From contig CALFYH010000143.1 in the NCBI GenBank assembly GCA_937952155.1, positions 1 through 17,650 on the forward strand: 17,650 nt of DNA. The letters run 5' to 3'. Under the pieces are notes generated by a model, which saw nothing but the letters and a program-made list of their open reading frames with translations, was not told the DNA's origin and made no database searches. The position numbers were made by a program, and so were the translations under genes. Source of the stretch: an uncultured Saprospiraceae bacterium. GTDB taxonomy: Bacteria > Bacteroidota > Bacteroidia > Chitinophagales > Saprospiraceae. This document shows positions 5,959-12,701 of the stretch, in pieces; within the stretch, counting starts at the first letter, position 1, and each line of letters starts with the position of its first letter.

Positions 5959-7872
5959 TTAGACTTCCTCTACATCTGCTGTTGCTAAATCCATGACTTC
6001 CTCTTCATCAGGAGCGACTTGATCCAGTTCTATTTTCAGATTGTCGATGATAAATACCTGTCTTTCTGGCGTATTTTTGCCCATATAATAACTAAGTAAG
6101 TCTTCGATCTTTGTTTTTTCGCCTAGGATGACCGGTTCCAGTCGGATATCTTCACCTATAAAATCTTCAAACTCATTGGGCGATATCTCTCCCAGTCCCT
6201 TGAATCGTGTGATCTCAGCTTTTCCTCTCAATTTTTTGATAGCGTCTTGTTTTTCTTGTTCGCTATAGCAATAGAAGGTCTTTTGTTTGTCTCTCACCCT
6301 GAAGAGCGGCGTATCTAGGATGTACAAGTGACCATGCTTGACCAGATCCGGGAAAAACTGTAGGAAAAACGTCAACAATAATAACCTAATGTGCATACCA
6401 TCCACATCGGCATCGGTGGCGATGACTACCCGATTGTAACGTAGATTTTCTATGCCATCTTCGATATCGAGTGCATGTTGGAGCAAGTTCAACTCTTCGT
6501 TTTGATAAACTACTTTTTTGGTCATCCCATAGCAGTTGAGTGGCTTACCACGTAGCGAAAACACGGCTTGCGTCTGTACATTTCGCGCCTTGGTAATGGA
6601 TCCGCTCGCTGAGTCTCCTTCCGTGATGAATATCGTACTGCTGAGCCTGATTTCATCTTCTACTTTTTTGTTGTCGGTGAGATGTGCTCGGCAATCCCTA
6701 AGTTTTTTATTGTGGATATTGGCTTTTTTAGCCCGTTGATTGGCTACTTTTTTGATATCCGCTATTTCTTTGCGCTCTCTTTCGGACTGTAGGATCTTTT
6801 TGAGAATGGCATCGGCTACTTCTTTGTTTTTATATAGAAAATTGCCTAAGTGCGTTTTCATAAAATCCAAGACAAATGACCTGATCGTGACACCATCGGG
6901 CACCATATTTTGGGATCCCAACTTTGTTTTGGTCTGCGACTCAAATACTGGCTCTTCCACTTTGAGACTGATTGCCGCTACGACAGATGTTTGTACATCA
7001 CGTGAGTCGAATTCTTTTTTGTAAAAATCTCTAAAAGTTTTGACTATCGCTTCTCGAAATGCTCCAAGATGCGTACCACCTTGTGTCGTATTCTGACCAT
7101 TGACAAAGGAATAATACTCTTCCCCATACTGTGTATTGTGCGAAAGTGCAACTTCTATGTCTTCAGCTTGGATGTGGATGATCGGGTATAGGAGATTTTC
7201 GACATCTGTTTTTCTTTCCAATAAGTCTCTTAGTCCGTTTTTAGAAACTAAGGTTTTACCATTATAGTTGAGTTTGAGACCAGCATTGAGATAGGCATAG
7301 TTCCACAGCTGATTTTCTACATATTCGGGTCTGAACCTAAAGTGTTTAAAGATATTTTCATCAGCTACAAATTCTATCAATGTACCGTTTGGTTCATTAG
7401 TTTTTGTCAGTTTGGCATCGATTTTTATGATACCTTCTGCAAATTCGGCCATCTTGGTCTCACCATCTCTGTATGACTGTACTTTGAAGTAGCTAGATAG
7501 CGCATTCACCGCTTTGGTACCAACACCATTTAGTCCTACAGATTTTTTAAATGCTTTGGAATCGTATTTACCTCCAGTATTGATTTTGGAGACGCAATCG
7601 ATCACTTTGCCAAGTGGAATCCCTCTACCATAATCTCGGATAGATACTTTACCACCTTCTATTTTGATATCAATATTTTTGCCATTACCCATGACAAATT
7701 CGTCGATAGAGTTGTCGATTACTTCCTTGAGAAGGACATAAATACCATCATCCTGTGAGGATCCATCACCGAGCTTACCGATGTACATACCTGGGCGGAG
7801 ACGAATGTGTTCCTGCCAATCGAGACTTCTGATATTATCTTCGTTGTATAAAACGGGATTGTTTTCGCTCAT
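5959..7872 (-). CDS. parE: DNA topoisomerase IV subunit B (ParE)
   Basis: 637 residues, full length for the short type IIA B subunit. It provides the ATPase and TOPRIM part of the enzyme that decatenates and relaxes chromosomes, acting with ParC in the cytoplasm. The GHKL ATPase domain shows EVIDNSIDE (50-58, with Glu50 and Asn54 as expected catalytic and Mg-binding residues), DYGRGIP (80-86) and GLNGVGTKAVNALS (113-126). QTKTKLG (313-319) matches the transducer lysine loop. The TOPRIM domain shows TEGDSASGS (417-425) and DADVDG (487-492), and RFKGLGE (556-562) follows. The choice of ParE over GyrB rests on overall length and Bacteroidota-like sequence. parC is not adjacent; DUF3820 follows instead. 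A TATATTTG promoter element lies just upstream. Confidence 0.95.
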   Translation of the reverse strand: MSENNPVLYNEDNIRSLDWQEHIRLRPGMYIGKLGDGSSQDDGIYVLLKEVIDNSIDEFVMGNGKNIDIKIEGGKVSIRDYGRGIPLGKVIDCVSKINTGGKYDSKAFKKSVGLNGVGTKAVNALSSYFKVQSYRDGETKMAEFAEGIIKIDAKLTKTNEPNGTLIEFVADENIFKHFRFRPEYVENQLWNYAYLNAGLKLNYNGKTLVSKNGLRDLLERKTDVENLLYPIIHIQAEDIEVALSHNTQYGEEYYSFVNGQNTTQGGTHLGAFREAIVKTFRDFYKKEFDSRDVQTSVVAAISLKVEEPVFESQTKTKLGSQNMVPDGVTIRSFVLDFMKTHLGNFLYKNKEVADAILKKILQSERERKEIADIKKVANQRAKKANIHNKKLRDCRAHLTDNKKVEDEIRLSSTIFITEGDSASGSITKARNVQTQAVFSLRGKPLNCYGMTKKVVYQNEELNLLQHALDIEDGIENLRYNRVVIATDADVDGMHIRLLLLTFFLQFFPDLVKHGHLYILDTPLFRVRDKQKTFYCYSEQEKQDAIKKLRGKAEITRFKGLGEISPNEFEDFIGEDIRLEPVILGEKTKIEDLLSYYMGKNTPERQVFIIDNLKIELDQVAPDEEEVMDLATADVEEV

Positions 7873-7892
7873 ATCAAAATATAATTAAGGAG

Positions 7893-7900
7893 CAAATATA
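7893..7900 (-). promoter_or_regulatory. probable parE promoter -7 element
   Basis: TATATTTG on the minus strand fits TAnnTTTG and ends 21 bases before the parE ATG. No clear -33 TTG is seen upstream of it. Confidence 0.45.
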
Positions 7901-8235
7901 ATGATTTTTTCTGATATGATAGTGGAGATGTGGATGACGGTAGTAAAATGTAAAAAAATGAGAGGTTTGAGTATTGCTGCAGAATTACCTAGATTTTGAG
8001 TAGTTTAGACCTATGAAGACATGAAAAATCAATTGTGTTTGGAATAGAAAATATTTTTTATCTTTGTATTCTAAAACCAATCCTTGATGCCGAGATAAGC
8101 TGATTTTTTGGAATTATAGTTTACATGTTTTTCAATGATCATAATCCACCGAATTTCAAAGTTAAGACAATGAATAAGGAGCAAACATATTTAATGAATA
8201 ATCACTTGTATAAAGAATAAAAAATTAATAAACAC
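7901..8235. other. intergenic region between parE and the toxin-antitoxin pair
   Basis: A divergent gap of about 340 bases, AT-rich. It contains the parE promoter at its left edge and a plus-strand promoter candidate at 8038-8066. The roughly 165 bases between that promoter and the antitoxin start hold no hairpin or frame I trust. Confidence 0.5.
8038..8066 (+). promoter_or_regulatory. candidate promoter of the toxin-antitoxin operon
   Basis: TTTG (8038-8041), a 17-base spacer, then TATCTTTG (8059-8066): both Bacteroidota promoter boxes in near-usual spacing. The antitoxin ATG lies 170 bases downstream, implying a long leader, so a closer unseen promoter is possible. Confidence 0.45.
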
Positions 8236-8433
8236 ATGAACGATATCATAGTAAAGCCTAAAAATAAAAAACAAAGTGAAGAGTTACAAACAATTCTCCA
8301 TCAAATGAATGTTAAATTTTATATTTCTGATACTGAAAAAGAAGATCAAGGACTTTTGGCTGCTATGCTAGAGATTAATGACGAAAAAACAAAACCTATA
8401 AATGAATTATATGCTGCAATGGGCTGGAAATGA
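8236..8433 (+). CDS. antitoxin of a RelE/ParE-type toxin-antitoxin pair
   Basis: 65 residues, with a lysine-rich N-terminus (MNDIIVKPKNKKQSEEL) and an acidic, helical C-terminal half (DTEKEDQGLLAAMLEINDE). It is recognised mainly by position: its stop codon overlaps the start of the toxin gene in ATGA. Small antitoxins of this kind bind and neutralise the RelE-fold partner with the C-terminal helix and often repress their own operon. I cannot assign a DNA-binding fold (no clear ribbon-helix-helix or helix-turn-helix), so autoregulation is inference. No Shine-Dalgarno; the leader is A-rich. Confidence 0.75.
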   Translation: MNDIIVKPKNKKQSEELQTILHQMNVKFYISDTEKEDQGLLAAMLEINDEKTKPINELYAAMGWK

Positions 8434-8699
8434 AAGTAGAGTTTAAAACATCATTTTTATCGGATTTAAGAAAAGTTAATAATCAAAAAATTGTTTTACT
8501 TGTTAAGGAAATTATTGATGAATTGCAAATTATTGATGAATTAAAAAAGGTTAAAAACCTTAAAAAACTTAGTGGATTTGACAATGCATTTAGGATTAGA
8601 GTTAGAAATTATAGAATAGGGATATTCGTTGTCGATCAAACTATAGTTTTGGTGAGAATACTAAACAGAAAAGATATTTACAAGTATTTTCCAAAGTAA
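8430..8699 (+). CDS. RelE/ParE family toxin
   Basis: 89 residues, the usual size. The sequence follows the RelE/ParE pattern: an N-terminal strand and helix (VEFKTSFLSDLRKVNN), a helix pair, then KNLKKLSGFDNAFRIRVRNYR, IGIFVVDQTIVLVRILNRKD and a closing IYKYFPK. The arginine-rich R(I)RVRNYRIG segment and the ILNRKDIYKYF end are typical of the group. Members either cleave mRNA at the ribosome (RelE) or poison gyrase (ParE); the sequence alone does not decide which. The start overlaps the antitoxin stop by four bases, so translation is coupled. The pair lies on the plus strand between minus-strand parE and the TlpA-like gene. Confidence 0.9.
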   Translation: MKVEFKTSFLSDLRKVNNQKIVLLVKEIIDELQIIDELKKVKNLKKLSGFDNAFRIRVRNYRIGIFVVDQTIVLVRILNRKDIYKYFPK

Positions 8700-8931
8700 G
8701 AAGTATGCCTAAGCTGACATGACCTTGAAATGGGCTTTGAGTTTAACATGTAAGTAAATTTGTTCAAAATATTGCTACTTCGTATTTAAGAGATGATTAT
8801 ATTTATATTTTTAATTCGTGTGGTGGTGAAAAGAATAAATGCTTTTATCTTTATTTTTTTAACTGGCTCATGTATTTAGCCTGAGATTTTTGTGGCTGAA
8901 TTGATTACATTAATGATTAAAATATTTTGAA

Positions 8932-10119
8932 ATGATTAAATTAATACTAAGTCCCATATTACTTTTAATTTTTTGCTTTGGCTTATCAGGTCAAAGTACT
9001 TCGAATAACACAAGTTGCGAATTTACTGTTGATGGATATTTGGATAACAGTAAAGACTGTGTAGCTGTTTTAGGTTTTTTTGACTTAGAAACATCAAAAC
9101 CAGTATATTTGGATACATCCAATTTGATTAATGGCAAGTTTCATTTTACAGGAAAAATAGGAAACACAGTCAATGTGGTAATTTCTTTCAATAATGTAGA
9201 ATCAAATAAGTTTTTTGTGGATCCAGGCTATAATATGATTAAAGGTTATCAGAAAATTGTAAATGGTGAAGTGATCATTGAAATAGACTCATTAACTTCA
9301 AAATCCAATCTTGATGCTAGACGAAAGAGGAATTATGAAGAAAAGATTTTTCTTGAACAAGGGAAAGCATTATTTGACCGATACAATGTTTTAGACTCTA
9401 TTTTGACCGATTCATTAAATTTAGATTCAACTTATTTTTCAAGATTGAAGGATGACTTTATGAATTGTGAATTTTATATCAGCAATTACAATAATTATCT
9501 AGACAGTATGCAATTTGCGTATATAAAAGAAAATCCAGATTCCTTCGAAAGTGCATTTGATTTTTGTTTTCAAATACGTTCTTACACAGTTGAGAAAGCA
9601 ATTAAGAAGTATAATTTGTTTTCCGATAATGTAAAAAATAGCATTTACGGCAAGTACATTTATCAACAAATTAAAAAGAAAGAGTCAGTGTTGCAGTCAA
9701 TTAATCATGATTTTACAAAGATTGACATTAATGATGATACCATAAGGCTTTCAGATTATAGAGGCAAATATGTGTTACTTGAATTTTGGGCTTCGTGGTG
9801 CAAGCCTTGTAGAGCGTCTCATCCCAAACTCTTGTCTTTATATAAACAGTATCATCATAAGGGATTTGAAATTATAAGTATTTCTTCAAGTGAACCCAAA
9901 GGAATGTCAAGTTTGAAGCAGGCTATTTCTAAAGATTCTATTGGTATATGGACACATATTTTGGATAATTCGAAAGGTGCGACTAATTTATCTTCACAAT
10001 TCAATATTGAAGTTTTGCCTACTAAAGTACTAATAAACAAAGAAGGAAATATTTTTGGCATTTATCAATCTGATAATTTTAGTCAACTACAAACTGATTT
10101 AGAAAGCATTTTTGAATAA
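8932..10119 (+). CDS. secreted thioredoxin-fold protein (TlpA/ResA type, DUF4369-like N-terminus)
   Basis: 395 residues. A signal peptide spans about 1-21 (LILSPILLLIFCFGLSGQ). The N-terminal region (about 28-125) looks like DUF4369, a beta-rich domain commonly found ahead of thioredoxin domains in Bacteroidota; a helical, charged linker follows (about 126-255). The C-terminal AhpC/TSA-like thioredoxin domain (about 258-395) has LLEFWASWCKPCRASHP with the redox pair Cys290 and Cys293, and the cis-proline loop VLPTKVLI (Pro363). It is expected to act as a thiol reductase or disulfide-handling protein in the periplasm or on the membrane; the substrate is not indicated. It stands alone, ending tail to tail 22 bases from the minus-strand lipoprotein operon. 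No clear promoter was found. Confidence 0.88.
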   Translation: MIKLILSPILLLIFCFGLSGQSTSNNTSCEFTVDGYLDNSKDCVAVLGFFDLETSKPVYLDTSNLINGKFHFTGKIGNTVNVVISFNNVESNKFFVDPGYNMIKGYQKIVNGEVIIEIDSLTSKSNLDARRKRNYEEKIFLEQGKALFDRYNVLDSILTDSLNLDSTYFSRLKDDFMNCEFYISNYNNYLDSMQFAYIKENPDSFESAFDFCFQIRSYTVEKAIKKYNLFSDNVKNSIYGKYIYQQIKKKESVLQSINHDFTKIDINDDTIRLSDYRGKYVLLEFWASWCKPCRASHPKLLSLYKQYHHKGFEIISISSSEPKGMSSLKQAISKDSIGIWTHILDNSKGATNLSSQFNIEVLPTKVLINKEGNIFGIYQSDNFSQLQTDLESIFE

Positions 10120-10141
10120 GGCCTAAAATTAGGGTCTCATC

Positions 10142-10546
10142 TCAATCCACAATCACCTCATCCTTACCTGAGATCTTGATTACATGACAGCAATCGTGGC
10201 CTATCTGATATTGCTCATTTACGACCAGTTGGTTGTTGGCATCAAACCCTTTAAATGTGACTTTACTACCTGACTTTTTGACGGATTTTAATGCAGCATC
10301 ATTAAGTATCGTATAAGTGCCGTAGATAGGATCGAAATCGTTTTGGCCAACTTCTATTGCCTTTCCTTCTATTTCTGTCAGTGTTTTCGATAATTTAACA
10401 AACTCGTTACTTTTATTTTTAATTGTAACGCCGATACTTACAAAGACTTCAGTACAAGCTAAATCTGTTGGACATTCTACAGTTTCATTTTTATTGCACG
10501 AAAGCAACAATAATCCTACAACTAGGCTAAAAAGTGTATGTTTCAT
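10142..10546 (-). CDS. lipoprotein of unknown function, last gene of a three-gene operon
   Basis: 134 residues. The signal peptide MKHTLFSLVVGLLLLSC ends in the lipobox LLSC (Cys17). The mature protein has CPTDLAC near its start and HDCCHVIK near its end, so four cysteines could form disulfides or bind metal. The middle is predicted beta-rich (VFVSIGVTIKNKSNEF, SKVTFKGFDANNQLVV). No enzyme motif is seen. The gene starts six bases after the stop of the upstream lipoprotein gene, which shows a shared transcript. Family not recognised with certainty. Confidence 0.78.
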   Translation of the reverse strand: MKHTLFSLVVGLLLLSCNKNETVECPTDLACTEVFVSIGVTIKNKSNEFVKLSKTLTEIEGKAIEVGQNDFDPIYGTYTILNDAALKSVKKSGSKVTFKGFDANNQLVVNEQYQIGHDCCHVIKISGKDEVIVD

Positions 10547-10552
10547 ATTGTG

Positions 10553-10858
10553 TTATTTTATTTTTACCAATTCATTTATTTCGATTTCCCCATCAGAAGC
10601 AATACAAGATTGTTGGATTAGATTATAATTTATCATGACTTTCATCGGGAAAGTATCTAAGCTTGTGATATCAAATGTCTCTCCTTTTTGATACCATTGA
10701 AAGACTTTATCTGGCGCATCATTCGGCTTTACAAGGCAGCCACCACAACATGCACAAAGCCGCAGATCATAGCCTTCGAGCGTGGCAGATACCCAGTGTC
10801 CTTCGCTTTTGCAGCAACCCAAAATAAACACCAAAAAAAGACCAATTATTGGTTTCAT
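10553..10858 (-). CDS. small cysteine-rich lipoprotein, middle gene of the operon
   Basis: 101 residues. Signal peptide with lipobox FILGC (Cys15; Cys16 follows). The striking feature is LRLCACCGGCLVK at about residues 32-44, four cysteines within seven positions, then DTFPMKVMINYNLIQQSC towards the end. The cysteine cluster suggests metal or metal-cluster binding, or a redox role, but this is inference; short Bacteroidota proteins with a similar C-CCGG motif are known to me only as uncharacterised. It lies six bases after the gene at 10865 and six bases before the one at 10142, so the three are one operon. Confidence 0.78.
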   Translation of the reverse strand: MKPIIGLFLVFILGCCKSEGHWVSATLEGYDLRLCACCGGCLVKPNDAPDKVFQWYQKGETFDITSLDTFPMKVMINYNLIQQSCIASDGEIEINELVKIK

Positions 10859-10864
10859 GATTAT

Positions 10865-11332
10865 TTATTGAGACAAAAGATTAATCTTATCGTTAACCAA
10901 GGTCAAGAAGTCATGCATGTACGCAGGATCATCTTTCAAGTTCTTGTCAAATATCCAAGACTTCACAACGCCATTCCTGCTTATCTGAATGAAATATCCA
11001 CCCTGATCATAACAATCTGGGCAACCGAATACTCTTTCATTTTCTTCATTCCACAATCCTGCTGGTACAGCTGTTGACAATTCCTTTATGCTATCATATT
11101 TTTCTGTACTCAAAGCCATAAAATTGAAATCATCTAAACTTCTGTAAATATCTTTAGTGTCTTCATATACCTTATTTTCTTTTATTTGGTAGGTTTCATT
11201 ACATCTTTCGCCGTGACAAAATCCATGAAAATGTCCAAAGATAAGGTAGTCGTCTGAACTTGTTGATGATTTGCTACAAGCAGAAATTACGAAGATCCAG
11301 AATACACACAAAAATTTATTTACCATGCTCAT
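10865..11332 (-). CDS. lipoprotein with GHFHGFCHGERC motif, first gene of the operon
   Basis: I start at 11332 (MSMVNKFLCV, 155 residues; a start at 11326 is equally possible) because the signal peptide and lipobox VISAC then have normal length. A start at 11383 would add 17 residues before it. The mature part has YLIFGHFHGFCHGERC, with three His and two Cys in one cluster, followed by NETYQIKENKVYEDTKD and, later, FGCPDCYDQGGYFIQI with a CPDC pair. This pattern resembles a group of uncharacterised Bacteroidota lipoproteins; the His/Cys clusters suggest metal binding or disulfides. It leads the three-gene operon and is divergent from the glycosyltransferase gene. Confidence 0.78.
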   Translation of the reverse strand: MSMVNKFLCVFWIFVISACSKSSTSSDDYLIFGHFHGFCHGERCNETYQIKENKVYEDTKDIYRSLDDFNFMALSTEKYDSIKELSTAVPAGLWNEENERVFGCPDCYDQGGYFIQISRNGVVKSWIFDKNLKDDPAYMHDFLTLVNDKINLLSQ

Positions 11333-11441
11333 AATGCAGCTGATTTTATTAAAAATACGATTTATTGCTACATTTCGTTGCATTAGAACATCAAAAAATT
11401 AATAATTTTAGTGATTTTCAAGAATTCAATGTCGAATAATC

Positions 11442-11449
11442 TACTTTTG
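11442..11449 (+). promoter_or_regulatory. promoter -7 element of the glycosyltransferase gene
   Basis: TACTTTTG fits TAnnTTTG and ends 17 bases before the ATG at 11467, implying a very short leader. No good -33 TTG is visible. Confidence 0.5.
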
Positions 11450-11466
11450 CCATTTAAAATGATCAG

Positions 11467-12585
11467 ATGAGAATTGGAGTTAATGCCAGATTGCTATTGG
11501 ACATTAAAATGGAAGGTATGTCCAGATACATCTACGAAACTACACTCCAAATGGCTGTTTCTCATCCTGAAGACGAGTTTATTCTTTTTTTTGATCGCAA
11601 AGTTTCTGTAGATTTTGGTTTCCCTGCCAATGTCAAATCTGTGAAAGTACCATGGCATGCAAGGCATCCGATATTATGGTATTGGTGGTTTGAGATTATG
11701 ATGCCCATCTATCTTTGGTGGTACAAAATCGATGTCTTTTATTCTGGTGATGGATATATGAGTCTTCGTACTTCAGTGCCGACCGTTATGGTCATGCACG
11801 ATCTCGCATATCTGCACTATCCTGAGTATGTAGATAAGCGGTCATTAAGTTATTACAAGTATTATGTACCGAAGTATCTACGGAAAGCAAGTCAGGTTAT
11901 TACTGTTTCGACCTTTGTCAAAAATGACATCATCGACCGATTCGACATACCTGAAGATAAAGTACTTGTTGCGTACAATGCCGTTTCTGAGCCAATGGAT
12001 ACGAGTCATATTTTGATTCCCAAACCTATGGCAGATGATATTGATGGTCATCCTTACTTTTTGTATGTAGGTGCGATTCATCCTCGAAAAAATATTATCA
12101 ACCTGATCGAAGCATTCCATATTTTTAATCAAGATAATAAATATAAGCTCGTATTAGCGGGCCGACTTGCTTGGGATACGGATGAAATTAGGCAATCGAT
12201 TCTTGATTCGCCGGCTATAATTCATACAGGCATGGTATCTGAAGCTGTAAAATATAAATTGATAAGCGGAGCAATAGCTATGACCTATATATCTGTGTTT
12301 GAAGGATTTGGGATACCACTATTGGAAGCGATGAAAACAGGTACGCCGGTCATCACATCGAACGTCAGCTCTATGCCCGAGGTAGCAGGAGATGCAGCTT
12401 TGTTGGTAAGCCCGACCAACAAGAATGATATCGCAAATGCCATGAAAGCGATTACAAGTGATAATGCATTGAGGCAAGATTTGATCAAAAAAGGATACGA
12501 ACGTTACCGATATTTTAGTTGGAATAAAAGTGCAGAAATCATATATGGAGCGATCTCCGCCTTGAAAAACAAAAATACCAAGTGA
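11467..12585 (+). CDS. glycosyltransferase family 4 (GT-B fold)
   Basis: 372 residues, normal for the family. It transfers a sugar from a nucleotide-sugar donor, probably in cell-surface polysaccharide or LPS assembly; donor and acceptor cannot be read from sequence. The N-terminal acceptor half begins MRIGVNARLL and carries MVMHDLAYLHYPEYV (about 108-122). The donor half has YVGAIHPRKNI (200-210) and the E-x7-E signature EGFGIPLLE (Glu279, Glu287), followed by GTPVITSNVSSMPEVAGDAA (292-311). A WYWWFEIMMPIYLWW stretch (71-85) suggests a membrane-facing hydrophobic surface. No signal peptide. The nearest downstream gene starts 116 bases later with its own promoter element, so it may be monocistronic. 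Confidence 0.92.
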   Translation: MRIGVNARLLLDIKMEGMSRYIYETTLQMAVSHPEDEFILFFDRKVSVDFGFPANVKSVKVPWHARHPILWYWWFEIMMPIYLWWYKIDVFYSGDGYMSLRTSVPTVMVMHDLAYLHYPEYVDKRSLSYYKYYVPKYLRKASQVITVSTFVKNDIIDRFDIPEDKVLVAYNAVSEPMDTSHILIPKPMADDIDGHPYFLYVGAIHPRKNIINLIEAFHIFNQDNKYKLVLAGRLAWDTDEIRQSILDSPAIIHTGMVSEAVKYKLISGAIAMTYISVFEGFGIPLLEAMKTGTPVITSNVSSMPEVAGDAALLVSPTNKNDIANAMKAITSDNALRQDLIKKGYERYRYFSWNKSAEIIYGAISALKNKNTK

Positions 12586-12613
12586 CAAATGCCTTAAATC
12601 CACGTTAAAAGTA

Positions 12614-12621
12614 TAATTTTG
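12614..12621 (+). promoter_or_regulatory. promoter -7 element upstream of the T9SS protein and lptC
   Basis: TAATTTTG fits TAnnTTTG and lies about 80 bases before the ATG at 12702. No clear -33 box. Confidence 0.4.
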
Positions 12622-12701
12622 TACGCCAAGAGTTACAAAATACAGTCCGAAAACAAAACACTTAAGCACGTTGCAACGTTATCGAATATAAAATACATAA
12701 G

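Noticed and set aside
10120..10141. CCTAA-AA-TTAGG between the convergent TlpA-like and lipoprotein genes as a bidirectional terminator
   Set aside because: Only five base pairs with a two-base loop and no T-run on either side.
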